A stretch of DNA of 22,205 bases from TMED27 sp045106175 (GTDB lineage: Bacteria > Pseudomonadota > Alphaproteobacteria > Micavibrionales > Micavibrionaceae): NCBI GenBank assembly GCA_045106175.1, contig JBGCEF010000084.1, positions 1 to 22,205 of the forward strand, in the 5' to 3' direction. Positions 1 through 9,230 of the stretch are shown in pieces. The notes beneath the pieces were generated by a model. It saw nothing but the letters and a program-made list of their open reading frames with translations, had not been told where the DNA came from and ran no database searches. Positions within the stretch are counted from its first letter, which is position 1. Each line of letters starts with the position of its first letter. The position numbers and the translations under genes are program-made.

Positions 1-14
1 AAACTAATGAAATT

Positions 15-1751
15 CTAGAAGCGTTTGCTGAGATTAAAGAAGTATCTCGCATCGTCATCACCCATCGCTTGGACATCACGGGTCAACGGTATGGCAACGA
101 AAGCACCAGCTTCAAAATTATTGATAATATTGGCGCGCGCACCCAAACCGATCGAAGCCAATGACTCATCGTCATCAGAAATCGTGGCGTCATCATTCCA
201 AACTTTACCGAAATCCCAAAACCCATAAACGGTATAATCTTCAATACCGCTGATCGGTGTCTCAATCGGGTCTCTCCATTGCAACTCAAGCTTAGTAGAA
301 AAACCATCTTCGCCAATAATCTCTGATGCATCAAAACCACGACCAAAAGAAATACCGCCAACACCAAATTCTTCTGACGATAAAAGCGCATCATTAGAAG
401 CCTGCGCACTAACTGCCATCAATAAATTGATGTCATTAGTAACGCGTTGAAGACGTTGTGCCTGAACGTTAATTTTTGTAAATTGCGGATCACCTTCGGG
501 ACGCGTAAGTGCGGCGTCGCCTTCGTCACTAGAACCAAAAGCATCTAGTCCTTGTGAAATTTCAGCATCGATTGAGTTAATACCAACACCAAATAGTGTA
601 TCAAGAAATTCGTAACGACCACCAAGTCTCAACGCACGAATACGGTCTTTACGGGTGATATCAATATCACTCTTGCTATCGACATTACGGGCATCTAATT
701 GACCGCGGACAAAAAGATTTCTTGTGCGTGATCGTATGATCGGGTGCTCAAGGCCAATACCGTATGTTGTAGAACGACCCTTCACATCAAAAATATCAAT
801 ATCAAGACCGGGTTCAGTATCTGAATGCGAGAGAAAGACGCTCGCCTTTGTACCAAGGGCATTAATCGGCTGCTCATAAGAAAGCGCGCCAAACGCTAAT
901 TCAGGGTCGTTATTTCCAAACGGCGCCATAACAAATTGGCCAGAGATTGATTCATTATTCCCAAAAAATGAGTTAAGTGATCCTGCAGCCGTTGTTTGTA
1001 TGGGCCCAAGAAAACGGCTTCCAAAACTATCGATACCCAAAAGAGCATCATAAGATTTACGCTCAACAATAATACGAAGATCTGAAGCACCTGCTTGGGA
1101 GTTAGAAGGGCTCAGCACGCTTCTGGCATCAACACCAGGAAGGTCATTGATAAGAAGTAAATATTTTTCAAGACTCTCTATGTTTAAAGCGTCACCAGTT
1201 GGAATGTTATTAGCAAATCTTTGAATAAGTGCAAGAGCGCTAGGATCATCATTGCCTTCAACAACAACGCGGTTGATAAATCCCTCAACAACACGAAGCG
1301 TCACGTTACCACCTTCAATAGTCTGCGGCGGAACAATCACTTGAGTAAGAATAAAGCCTTCGTTGCGATACTTGTTCGTAAGGCGATTAGCAATAATGTA
1401 TATGTCAGCAAGACTAACGGTAGAGCCTAATTCATCTGCGTAAACACTTTGAAGGTCTTGTTCATTATAAACACTAACACCTTCAATAGATAAATTACGA
1501 AGATTAAATGTAATATTTTCTGCGTTCTCTGGCGCGCCTTGCGCAAAGGCACGATCAACTTTAACACTTTTTCCTAAATCAGGAATACGCTCTTCACGCT
1601 TTAAATTATCTTCAAGTCGTCCAGCATCAACTATACCTTGAGACGGGGCTAGCTGAGCGGGAACAGCTTGCGCATTTACGGGCTGCGCTTGACACGCAAG
1701 TGAAACTATAAATGCGCCAACGCTAAATTTTAAAAACTTTTTACTAGTCAT
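15..1751 (-). CDS. Two-partner secretion transporter TpsB (ShlB/FhaC/HecB family)
   Basis: Outer-membrane Omp85-superfamily pore that exports a partner TpsA protein; the partner is almost certainly the divergent giant protein starting at 2223. The 578-residue length suits the family. Visible order: signal peptide (about residues 1-29, hydrophobic core then VNAQA), a first POTRA-like domain (about 79-167, with SIEGVSVYNEQDL and VVEGFINRVVVEG), a second POTRA (about 168-235), then a beta-barrel to the end. Barrel hallmarks are a GRGF loop-6 motif (Arg471, equivalent to the family VRGY/VRGF) and FWDFGKVW near the C-terminus. The last residue is Phe (LSKRF), as expected for Bam-dependent outer-membrane proteins. 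The ATG is preceded by AAGAGG at 8 nt. Family assignment is strong; substrate pairing is inferred from position. Divergent orientation to tpsA is unusual, since most TPS pairs are co-directional operons. Confidence 0.93.
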   Translation of the reverse strand: MTSKKFLKFSVGAFIVSLACQAQPVNAQAVPAQLAPSQGIVDAGRLEDNLKREERIPDLGKSVKVDRAFAQGAPENAENITFNLRNLSIEGVSVYNEQDLQSVYADELGSTVSLADIYIIANRLTNKYRNEGFILTQVIVPPQTIEGGNVTLRVVEGFINRVVVEGNDDPSALALIQRFANNIPTGDALNIESLEKYLLLINDLPGVDARSVLSPSNSQAGASDLRIIVERKSYDALLGIDSFGSRFLGPIQTTAAGSLNSFFGNNESISGQFVMAPFGNNDPELAFGALSYEQPINALGTKASVFLSHSDTEPGLDIDIFDVKGRSTTYGIGLEHPIIRSRTRNLFVRGQLDARNVDSKSDIDITRKDRIRALRLGGRYEFLDTLFGVGINSIDAEISQGLDAFGSSDEGDAALTRPEGDPQFTKINVQAQRLQRVTNDINLLMAVSAQASNDALLSSEEFGVGGISFGRGFDASEIIGEDGFSTKLELQWRDPIETPISGIEDYTVYGFWDFGKVWNDDATISDDDESLASIGLGARANIINNFEAGAFVAIPLTRDVQAMGDDDARYFFNLSKRF

Positions 1752-1860
1752 GACAAATGCCTCTTTGCACGAATCTTTTTAATCAATAAATTCCAATGTA
1801 TTTGATTTTATAAACGGATATATCAGAAAGTAAGAAAAATAAAAGAACTATTACTACATA

Positions 1861-1889
1861 TTTTTAGGCTATTTATCGCTTTTTATCAA
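1861..1889 (-). promoter_or_regulatory. Candidate sigma-70 promoter for tpsB
   Basis: On the minus strand, TTGATA (1889-1884) is followed by a 17-nt spacer and TAAAAA (1866-1861), a 5/6 and a 4/6 match to consensus. This would start transcription about 100 nt upstream of the tpsB ATG. The region is so AT-rich that chance matches are likely, so confidence is modest. Confidence 0.35.
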
Positions 1890-1900
1890 GCCATAGCTGC

Positions 1901-1921
1901 ATTTTGTAAAAATTACAAAAT
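1901..1921. repeat. Perfect 9-bp inverted repeat, 3-nt spacer, in tpsB-tpsA gap
   Basis: ATTTTGTAA and TTACAAAAT are exact reverse complements separated by AAA. The site lies just upstream of the candidate tpsB promoter and about 115 bp upstream of the tpsA -35. This is the geometry of an operator for a dimeric regulator. A short RNA hairpin is the alternative, but it is A/T-only apart from one pair and lies outside either predicted transcript. The function is not known. Confidence 0.5.
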
Positions 1922-1951
1922 TAAAAATCCATGTAAAATATATTAGAAAAA

Positions 1952-1961
1952 ATGTATACAT
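1952..1961. repeat. 10-bp perfect palindrome ATGTATACAT
   Basis: This is a self-complementary 10-mer in the divergent gap, between the 9-bp inverted repeat and the tpsA -35. It could be a dimeric regulator half-site pair, but a palindrome of this size can occur by chance in AT-rich DNA. Confidence 0.3.
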
Positions 1962-2035
1962 AAGAGCCACAGCTAGATTCACCCAAGCTGATAAACAACA
2001 GATTTTTCAGAATCTAATTTTCCCTAATTATTTTC

Positions 2036-2065
2036 TTGACAGTTTTTTGCTTAATTTGCGATACC
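2036..2065 (+). promoter_or_regulatory. Candidate sigma-70 promoter for tpsA
   Basis: A perfect TTGACA -35 (2036-2041) is followed 18 nt later by the weak -10 hexamer GATACC (2060-2065), which carries an extended -10 TGn immediately upstream (TGC at 2057-2059). Predicted transcription starts near 2072. That would give a leader of about 150 nt that begins at the left arm of the inverted repeat at 2072-2129. Confidence 0.45.
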
Positions 2066-2071
2066 TATGTC

Positions 2072-2129
2072 CTATTCGCTTTAATGATAGGGATTTAAAC
2101 ATTGGTTTTATTACCAATTTTGCGAATAG
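2072..2129 (+). repeat. Nested inverted repeats in the tpsA leader
   Basis: The outer arms CTATTCGC (2072-2079) and GCGAATAG (2122-2129) are exact reverse complements. They enclose inner arms ATTGGT (2101-2106) and ACCAAT (2113-2118) with a 6-nt loop. As RNA this would fold into a closed structure at the very 5' end of the predicted tpsA transcript. As DNA it could bind a regulator. I do not recognise a known riboswitch class. Confidence 0.5.
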
Positions 2130-2134
2130 AAAAT

Positions 2135-2170
2135 GCCATTAATAATTGATTCCTAGAGGATTATTAAGGC
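2135..2170 (+). repeat. Second hairpin in the tpsA leader
   Basis: TTAATAAT (2139-2146) pairs exactly with ATTATTAA (2160-2167). The stem extends through GCC (2135-2137) with GGC (2168-2170) around a single bulged A, giving 11 pairs and a 13-nt loop. It ends about 38 nt upstream of the Shine-Dalgarno sequence. There is no T-run after it, so it is not a conventional terminator. Confidence 0.45.
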
Positions 2171-2207
2171 TAATACTAAAGATATAAAAACACTCGCAAT
2201 CCGAAAA

Positions 2208-2215
2208 AGAAGGGG
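2208..2215 (+). promoter_or_regulatory. Strong ribosome binding site for tpsA
   Basis: AGAAGGGG lies 7 nt before the ATG at 2223. It fixes the start of the giant gene and is one of the strongest Shine-Dalgarno sequences in the window. Confidence 0.8.
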
Positions 2216-2222
2216 ACACGCG

Positions 2223-5200
2223 ATGAGTACTTATAAGGCCCGCAAGAATGCTGCAGCTAACAGCAAATTTTCAACATTGAAATATCTAACAACTTCGGCA
2301 CTTACTGCCGCCGGCTTGTTAGCATCAGGACACAGCGTCGTAAACGCGCAAACAATCGCAGATGATACGACCCCGGGCTTTAAAATTACAAAAGGACAAG
2401 GAACAGTTGATACTTCAACAGCGGGTTTAGAGGTTATCAATCAAAATAGTCACGTTCTCGAAGCGCAAGCACCTAAAATTAATCTAGGCGCGAACGCAAC
2501 ATTGAAAATTTTAGGCCAAGCGAAAAATGACATTTTCGCAGGTCGCGCAACAAGCCGTACGGGATTGTCACAACTTTTTGGAACAGTTGAAGCAAATGGT
2601 ATTGTTGTTTTCACTGACCCAAGTGGTTTTATCGTTGGTAAAACATTTGTTGCAGACGTTAACTCACTTATTCTCGGAACAGGTGAGTTATCTATTGATG
2701 AATTAACTGAAGGCGATCGCTTCACATTCTTTAATTCTGATGCCGGTGCAAAAATTGAAATCCACGAAGGCGCAACAATCAACATCGCTGAAGCGGGTCT
2801 CGCGTCTTTTGTTGCCCCAACAGTAAAGAATGCAGGAACAATTAACGCCCGCCTAGGAACAGTAGAGTTTGCTGCGGGTGAAAGTGTAACAATCGACCTC
2901 TACGGCGATGGCCTCTTCGAAGTTGAAGTAGATGGTGAGCTTGCTGACGCCTATCTCGAAAATACAGGAACAATTAACGCCCAAGGCGGCGTTGTCCAAA
3001 TGACAGCCCTAGCGGCAAAAGATGTCGCAGACAATATCATCAATCTTGATGGTGTTACTGACGTATCATCTGCAACGCAAGTTGGTGGTAAAATCATTTT
3101 ATCAGGCGGTAAAAAAGGCGCCGTAACCGTCAAAGGAAAAGCAGACGCATCAGGAAAAGATGGCGGCGAAATCGAAATTACAGGCGAAACAGTTGTTGCA
3201 GACGCTGGCGCAGACATTGACGCATCTGGTGAAGAAAAAGGCGGTAACATCCGCTTTGGTGGCGCATGGCAAGGCCAGGGCGACACACCAACATCTAAAT
3301 TTGCATTTATTGATCAAAAAGCAATCCTCCGCAATAATGCTGGCGAAGGTTTCGCGGGCGGCGAAACTGTTGTTTGGTCTGATCTTGCAACATTCTTCTA
3401 CGGATCAATCGAAGCCGCAGGCGGGCGCGTTGAAACATCCGGTAAAGACTTCCTTCTATCTGCAGGAGAGGTAAATGCTGACGAATGGCTCCTCGATCCT
3501 CGTAATTTAGAAATCACGACATTCAATGATGATATAGGTTTTGTAATTGGAAGCAATCCAAATACATTTATTGCTATACTTGATCAACGCTTCACTAACA
3601 CATCTCAAATTGATCACGAAACAATCGAAAGATCACTTAATCGTGGCACAAGCGTGACGCTAAGAACTGGCGCGCAAGATTTCGGTGATGGCGATATATT
3701 TGTAAATGCTGAAATCACTAAAACATCTGGCAACGATGCGACGCTTCGTCTCGAAGCTCATGATGATATTTTTGTCAATCAAGGCATTGAATCAAAGCAA
3801 GGCGCATTGAATGTTGAGCTAATCGCAGGCGCGCTGGGCAACCGCTTTGGCGACCATGATGTTCAAATTGATGCAGACATTGAAACCAACGGCGGTAACG
3901 TGTTCGCATCTGGTCATAACATTGAGCTTGAGACTGGCGCAGATATCATCACATCACAAGGCGATGTAGAGTTCCGCGCACGCGAAGACATTAAAATCGA
4001 TGACGACATTACGACCGCTGGCGGAAAAGCGACCTTTATTGCTGGTGATGATTTCGAAGTTGATAATTTCGGAGACACAGTTTCCACCTCTGGCGGTTTA
4101 ATTACAGTCGAAGCAAACACATTCGACCTTGATGGAGAGCTTGATGCCGGAACTGGTAAAGTATCATTGTCGCGAAGAGGTGTAGGTCAAATTGATATCG
4201 GTGACTCTAATTTTGCACGCTTCCGTATCGACCAAAACGAGCTTAATCGTATCACTGCTGCTGAGCTTGTTATTGGTAATGCGGCAAACAATTTCGACAA
4301 TACTCTTCGTATCGACAATGCGAATTTCTCGGGTTTCGCACAAACGACACTAAACACAAGAAATAACGACTTTTCTGAAGCACAAGATGCACTATTCCAA
4401 GGCGAGAACACAGCACAAGCCTTAACGGTGAACGCCGACGATGATATTCGTATTGCATCCTTCGCATCTCTTGAAACGACAGGAAACGTTGTGTTCAATA
4501 CAGATACAAACGAAGCTGGCGTTGGTAGCTTCACAATGGGTACAGACGCAACAATCGACACTAACGGTAACGACCTTACTGTTAATACAATCAATGTTGG
4601 CTTGGGTGAAGATGCGAAGATTGCTGCAGAAGGCGGTAATATCGACTTCAACAATACCGGCGTTTTCTCATCAATAAACGCAAATAGCGTGTCTACAAAC
4701 ACTGAAGGTACAATCCAAATTAATCAAAACGGTGGAACCACAGCAGGCGCATCTATCCAAAATGCGATTGATGCAATCGACAACACTGGTACTGGTCAAA
4801 ATACGCTCTTTACTGACGCAAGCACCTACACAGAAAATCTTGATATCAATCAGGCAAACTTGAAAATTGATGGTCTGAATACACTCATTCAGGGCGTGAT
4901 CACAGTTAACCAAGCAAACTTTAATCTAGACCCCGTAACAGTTGATGCTATGGGCAACGATTACGGATTGGTTGCAGATGGTATAGGCGCAAATGGTTTG
5001 ATTTCTGACGGTAACAGATTTATTAACGCGGCCAAGGCTGGTATTTTTGTTCAAGCTGATGGCAATTCGACAGGAACAATCAAAAATAACATATTCGAAG
5101 CATCGGCAACACGCGGTGTGGAAACGGGAACACTAAGCAACGGCTACACGTTGAATATCACGGATAATAATATCGGCTTCTTCGGTGCCGAAGTCGTGAA

Positions 5201-8200
5201 TGGTCTTAAATTTGGGCGTGTACAAGATGCGAATATTAACATCACTCGCGGTGTTATTAATTCATCAAATGATGCCATCACATTCGGTTCAGGAACACGC
5301 GGAACGTCTATTGTTACTTTAACAGATGTTATCGCATTTGCAGGCGACGAAGCTCTCGACGTTAATGGAAATGTTCGCGGCAATTCAACATTTAACGTTA
5401 ATCGCGGTACATTTATCGGCGCTGGTAACGGACTGGAATTTGCAAGAATTGACGGTACAGTGACGCTAACTGATGTTGCATCAAGTAGTACTGAGAGACG
5501 CGGACTAAATCTGCTTGGCACAATAAACGGTGATCTTAATGTCACTGGCGGTGTTTACACAGGAATCGTCAATGGCATTGGTACCAATAACAACAAAAAT
5601 AACATCAACGGCAAAGTGGAAATCACTAACACAATCGTATCTGCAACAGAAGGTGATGGAATTGAATTTGCTGCGGTAAATACTGGCGGCATTCTGAATG
5701 TTAAAGGCACAACAGTAACAGCACAAAATGATGGTATTTCCCTTGGGTTGGTATCGGGTGCAGTGAATATTGGTGATGCATCACAAGACCCAGCAGCGCC
5801 GAAAACAACAACAATCATTGCAGGCGGTGACGGTATCACGTCTGACTTGGCTGAAGCAGGTGTGCTTGAAGGCGGTGACGTTACAATTAAGAATGTTGAT
5901 ATTGACGCAGGCCAAAATGCGATCGCACTTAAAAGCATCGAAAAATCAACGATTGCAAATAACATCATTACTGCCGGCGTCGATGGCATTAACGTCAATA
6001 CATTCGGTACGACTGACATCTCATTCAACGATATTGACAATACTGGTGATGACGGCATCGACGTATCTGTCGGTAACAAAGTTAACATCTACAATAATTT
6101 CATCGACTTGGCTGGTTTCTTACCAAACGGTTTCTTGAATATCGAAGTTGGTCAAAACAAAGCAGATGGAATTACTGTAAGCGATATCACTGCACCAATC
6201 GTCGAAGATACACCTGAGGTTGCGGCTCTTGCAGCTGTCGAAACAGGATCAGAAACACAGACAGACACATTCGAAGCATTAGTTAACATCGAAAATAACG
6301 AAATCGCCAATGTAAGCGATGATGGTATCGACGTACAAAACAGCGACAGCGCGTTTATCAATAACAACACAATCGGTCACGTTGGCGATGATGGTATTGT
6401 CCTTGATGATGTCGATATTGCAATGCTCCGTATTAACAAAATCACACTTGCCGAAGCTAACGGTATTTCCGTCACAGGCGGCGAATATGCAGGCATCTTT
6501 GAAAACCGTATCCTTCTTGCTGGCGATGATGGAATTAAAGTTTTGGACGTAAATGGCGGCCAAGATACCGAAGTCACAGGCGATGTAGTCTACGGCGAAG
6601 GCTGGTCAGTAAATATCGGCGGTAACCAAATCGCACTTGTTGGTAATGATGGTATCGAAGTCGGCAGATCATTCGGCGAAGGTGGAGTCGGTGTAACAGG
6701 TCCAACAAATATTGTTGGTAACCAGATCTTTGGCGCTGGTTTGGGTGATGCTCTTGCACCTGTCATTGACGTTGTAAACGCACTTTCCAGTCGTTCACAA
6801 ACAATCACAGCACAACCAGCTGCGGTTGCGGCTGCCAGCGTAGCAGAAGGTGAGCAAGACACAGCGCCTGAAAGCTTCGGCTTTGATTGGGGTGACGGTA
6901 ACGGCATTAATGTCAGCGGCATTACTGGCGCAATCAATAGCCCGAACGGCTTTGCAGTTAATATCGAAGGCAACACAGTTAAATACACTGGCGGTAACGG
7001 TATACAAGTGATAGGCGCAGATCGCGCCCGCATCAGCGGTATTAATAATGTTTCATATGCTGGCTTGGACTTTACAAGCTTTAGCGGTGTAGGCGGCATG
7101 AGCGCCCTTCTTCAAAACGGGCCATTATCACGCGAAAACGCTGGCCGTAGAGACCTTTGGGAAACAGAAGGCAACATGGTTGATGTGATCGATGGATATA
7201 TCGGCAACGAAACAGAACAACCAACAGAACCTGAATACGGTATTTACGTTACATTAAACGATATCGAATTTGGTAATAGTGATGGTATCTATGTCGAAGA
7301 TGTTTACAGCGATACAGCCGAACCAAATGCAAACGCATTAGAAATCGATAACAACATCATTAGTTTTGTTGGTGATGATGGCATTGAGGTTAACAGCGCA
7401 GGCCGTACAATTATTAGCGGCAACACAATTACTGACGCTGGATTTGGTAATGGCGACTATTATGGCGAAGGCGATGAAAGCGGCGCAGACGGTATCCATG
7501 TTGAAAATGTATCAACATCATTCACGAGAGACATCGCTCTCTTTGACGGTATCGGTAGAGTTGACGGTGGTGAGCCAATCTCAACACCGATTGAAGAGCT
7601 CCCTGTACATGAGCGTCCATTCAATTTTGAAGCGGATAGCGAATATGCATTGATCATCCGTGGCAATACAATCGAACGTACAGGTGATGACGGCATTGAA
7701 GTTGTTGGTTCTGGTGAAAACTATGGCAATACAAAATTTGGTGCCATTGGTATTAGCGGTAGAGACTATGACGGTGGCGAAGGTGAAAACCCAAGATCAC
7801 CAACACAAATCTTTGGCATCACTGACCGCACGCTTGTGACCGGAAATACAATCAGTGAAACAGGCTTCGAATTTGCAAACTCAGAAGGCGGATTATTAGG
7901 CCCAATAAATACTGGCTTTGATGGTCGTGGACATGATGGTATTCACGTTCGAAATGTTACCGGAACACAAATCTTTGGCATCATTTCAGATGAACAAGAT
8001 GTTGTAAGACAGACAGAAGGTTATTCAGGTGGCCTGTCTATAAACCCAGACAGCAATAGCAATTTCTATGGTTACGCTGTTGATATCGTTAAAAACGAAG
8101 TTCAGCGCACTGGTGATGACGGGATCGAGGTTGATAATTCACAATCAACACTCATCACGCTAAACACTGTAAGCCAGGCTGGTGTTCGTGATGTTGAAAA

Positions 8201-9230
8201 AGGCATATCTACAGATGGCGAAGCAAGCTTTGACCGCTTCGGTTTAAACACTGACGGCGCAGACATTAGTGGCGCGGATGGTATCCGTGTACGCAATGTT
8301 GGTGGCGCTGGCGCTCAATCCGATTGGATCGGTTCTTCAACAATAGAAGGAATTGACCCTTACGCTGTTGCAATCGTAACAAACGACGTCAGCAAAACAG
8401 CAGATGATGGCATCGAAATTGTCGGTGAGACATCCAACAATCAAATGATTGATACGTATCAAGCTAGCGTTGCATACGACAACGGTAATGATGAAGCATT
8501 CCAATATAACGGAACAGGCCGCATCTTAATCGAAGGCAACACAATTAGCGACGCCGGTACATCTGGTCAAATTATTAGCAAAGAGCCATCTGATGGCGCA
8601 GTGACAACTAATAGAACTATCAATACTGGCTTTGCAGGATCATATGATGGTCGCGGCGGTGATGGTATTCACGTGAATTTGGCACAATCAAATAATAATA
8701 TTAATGTATGGCCTGTTCCAACGGCTTTGTCTTCTGCATCAGGTCTATCAACGGGCGGTAACTATGATGTTTACGAACAGCCATACGATGTTCAGGTCAT
8801 TGGCAATACTATTGAGCGCACAGGCGACGATGGCGTCGAAATCCTTGGGGATGACAATAACAGATTGCCAATCGCTAAATTCGGAGCAGTTGGCTTGGTG
8901 AGTTCTACTCAAATTGATCAACAATCCATTAGCCGTGTACGTGTTGAAGGCAACACAATCAGCGACTCTGGTGTGAATGCTGTAACGTTTGATAGCGAGA
9001 GAAGCCGCACAGAGACGCTCAATATTCCTAATATCCAAGGTTCAGAATTTGAATTGGCAATCGCAATAAACAATGAAACATCAACAAGAACCACCGAAGA
9101 AAGTACTTTCGGAAATGCGGGTCAAGATGGTCGTGGTGCAGATGCAATCCATGTCAGCGGCGTTGGTCAGACAAACAATGACACGCTAGCGACGGTCGGA
9201 TCAGTAGGGGCAGGACCAGTTGATGGTTAA
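2223..9230 (+). CDS. Giant TpsA exoprotein, N-terminal 2,335 residues, ended by in-frame TAA
   Basis: Filamentous-haemagglutinin-type protein predicted to be exported by the divergent TpsB and to act at the cell surface as an adhesin or contact factor. Visible order: a long N-terminal export signal (1-42, cleavage likely after VVNA); a haemagglutination-activity (TPS) domain with ANGIVVFTDPSGFIVG at about 124-139, where DPSG replaces the usual NPNG/NPNL; a WLLDPRNL motif at 422-429, typical of the end of this domain; a glycine- and aspartate-rich linker; then from about residue 840 a pectin-lyase-like parallel beta-helix (SIQNAIDAI, TYTENLDI). From about 1,275 onward come repeated I-x-N-x-I...GDDGIEV rungs. 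No cysteine is seen in this part. The frame stops at TAA 9228-9230 in mid-repeat and continues without any other defect to 11381, so this is a truncated version of a ~3,052-residue protein. Function is inferred from the family. Confidence 0.9.
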   Translation: MSTYKARKNAAANSKFSTLKYLTTSALTAAGLLASGHSVVNAQTIADDTTPGFKITKGQGTVDTSTAGLEVINQNSHVLEAQAPKINLGANATLKILGQAKNDIFAGRATSRTGLSQLFGTVEANGIVVFTDPSGFIVGKTFVADVNSLILGTGELSIDELTEGDRFTFFNSDAGAKIEIHEGATINIAEAGLASFVAPTVKNAGTINARLGTVEFAAGESVTIDLYGDGLFEVEVDGELADAYLENTGTINAQGGVVQMTALAAKDVADNIINLDGVTDVSSATQVGGKIILSGGKKGAVTVKGKADASGKDGGEIEITGETVVADAGADIDASGEEKGGNIRFGGAWQGQGDTPTSKFAFIDQKAILRNNAGEGFAGGETVVWSDLATFFYGSIEAAGGRVETSGKDFLLSAGEVNADEWLLDPRNLEITTFNDDIGFVIGSNPNTFIAILDQRFTNTSQIDHETIERSLNRGTSVTLRTGAQDFGDGDIFVNAEITKTSGNDATLRLEAHDDIFVNQGIESKQGALNVELIAGALGNRFGDHDVQIDADIETNGGNVFASGHNIELETGADIITSQGDVEFRAREDIKIDDDITTAGGKATFIAGDDFEVDNFGDTVSTSGGLITVEANTFDLDGELDAGTGKVSLSRRGVGQIDIGDSNFARFRIDQNELNRITAAELVIGNAANNFDNTLRIDNANFSGFAQTTLNTRNNDFSEAQDALFQGENTAQALTVNADDDIRIASFASLETTGNVVFNTDTNEAGVGSFTMGTDATIDTNGNDLTVNTINVGLGEDAKIAAEGGNIDFNNTGVFSSINANSVSTNTEGTIQINQNGGTTAGASIQNAIDAIDNTGTGQNTLFTDASTYTENLDINQANLKIDGLNTLIQGVITVNQANFNLDPVTVDAMGNDYGLVADGIGANGLISDGNRFINAAKAGIFVQADGNSTGTIKNNIFEASATRGVETGTLSNGYTLNITDNNIGFFGAEVVNGLKFGRVQDANINITRGVINSSNDAITFGSGTRGTSIVTLTDVIAFAGDEALDVNGNVRGNSTFNVNRGTFIGAGNGLEFARIDGTVTLTDVASSSTERRGLNLLGTINGDLNVTGGVYTGIVNGIGTNNNKNNINGKVEITNTIVSATEGDGIEFAAVNTGGILNVKGTTVTAQNDGISLGLVSGAVNIGDASQDPAAPKTTTIIAGGDGITSDLAEAGVLEGGDVTIKNVDIDAGQNAIALKSIEKSTIANNIITAGVDGINVNTFGTTDISFNDIDNTGDDGIDVSVGNKVNIYNNFIDLAGFLPNGFLNIEVGQNKADGITVSDITAPIVEDTPEVAALAAVETGSETQTDTFEALVNIENNEIANVSDDGIDVQNSDSAFINNNTIGHVGDDGIVLDDVDIAMLRINKITLAEANGISVTGGEYAGIFENRILLAGDDGIKVLDVNGGQDTEVTGDVVYGEGWSVNIGGNQIALVGNDGIEVGRSFGEGGVGVTGPTNIVGNQIFGAGLGDALAPVIDVVNALSSRSQTITAQPAAVAAASVAEGEQDTAPESFGFDWGDGNGINVSGITGAINSPNGFAVNIEGNTVKYTGGNGIQVIGADRARISGINNVSYAGLDFTSFSGVGGMSALLQNGPLSRENAGRRDLWETEGNMVDVIDGYIGNETEQPTEPEYGIYVTLNDIEFGNSDGIYVEDVYSDTAEPNANALEIDNNIISFVGDDGIEVNSAGRTIISGNTITDAGFGNGDYYGEGDESGADGIHVENVSTSFTRDIALFDGIGRVDGGEPISTPIEELPVHERPFNFEADSEYALIIRGNTIERTGDDGIEVVGSGENYGNTKFGAIGISGRDYDGGEGENPRSPTQIFGITDRTLVTGNTISETGFEFANSEGGLLGPINTGFDGRGHDGIHVRNVTGTQIFGIISDEQDVVRQTEGYSGGLSINPDSNSNFYGYAVDIVKNEVQRTGDDGIEVDNSQSTLITLNTVSQAGVRDVEKGISTDGEASFDRFGLNTDGADISGADGIRVRNVGGAGAQSDWIGSSTIEGIDPYAVAIVTNDVSKTADDGIEIVGETSNNQMIDTYQASVAYDNGNDEAFQYNGTGRILIEGNTISDAGTSGQIISKEPSDGAVTTNRTINTGFAGSYDGRGGDGIHVNLAQSNNNINVWPVPTALSSASGLSTGGNYDVYEQPYDVQVIGNTIERTGDDGVEILGDDNNRLPIAKFGAVGLVSSTQIDQQSISRVRVEGNTISDSGVNAVTFDSERSRTETLNIPNIQGSEFELAIAINNETSTRTTEESTFGNAGQDGRGADAIHVSGVGQTNNDTLATVGSVGAGPVDG

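Larger units (their letters stand above)
1752..2222. promoter_or_regulatory. 471-bp divergent regulatory region between tpsB and tpsA
   Basis: This is the only stretch longer than 300 bases without a gene. It is strongly AT-rich and has no plausible small ORF. It holds candidate promoters for both flanking genes, a 21-bp inverted repeat (1901-1921), a 10-bp palindrome (1952-1961), and the inverted repeats of the tpsA leader (2072-2170), each listed separately. The layout suggests shared control of transporter and exported protein. No named regulator site is recognised. Confidence 0.75.

Noticed and set aside
4187..4702. Long antisense ORFs inside tpsA, for example on the minus strand at 4187-4702, 5555-6088, 6590-7099 and 10205-10708
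   Set aside because: They are shadows of the repetitive Asp/Gly/Ile-rich sense frame: low-complexity Ser/Pro/Ile translations without family motifs.
9228..9230. TAA recoded as a sense codon
   Set aside because: Several undoubted genes in the window (rpmH, yidC, rmuC, glnK, the hydroxylase) end in TAA at the expected family length, so TAA is a normal stop here.
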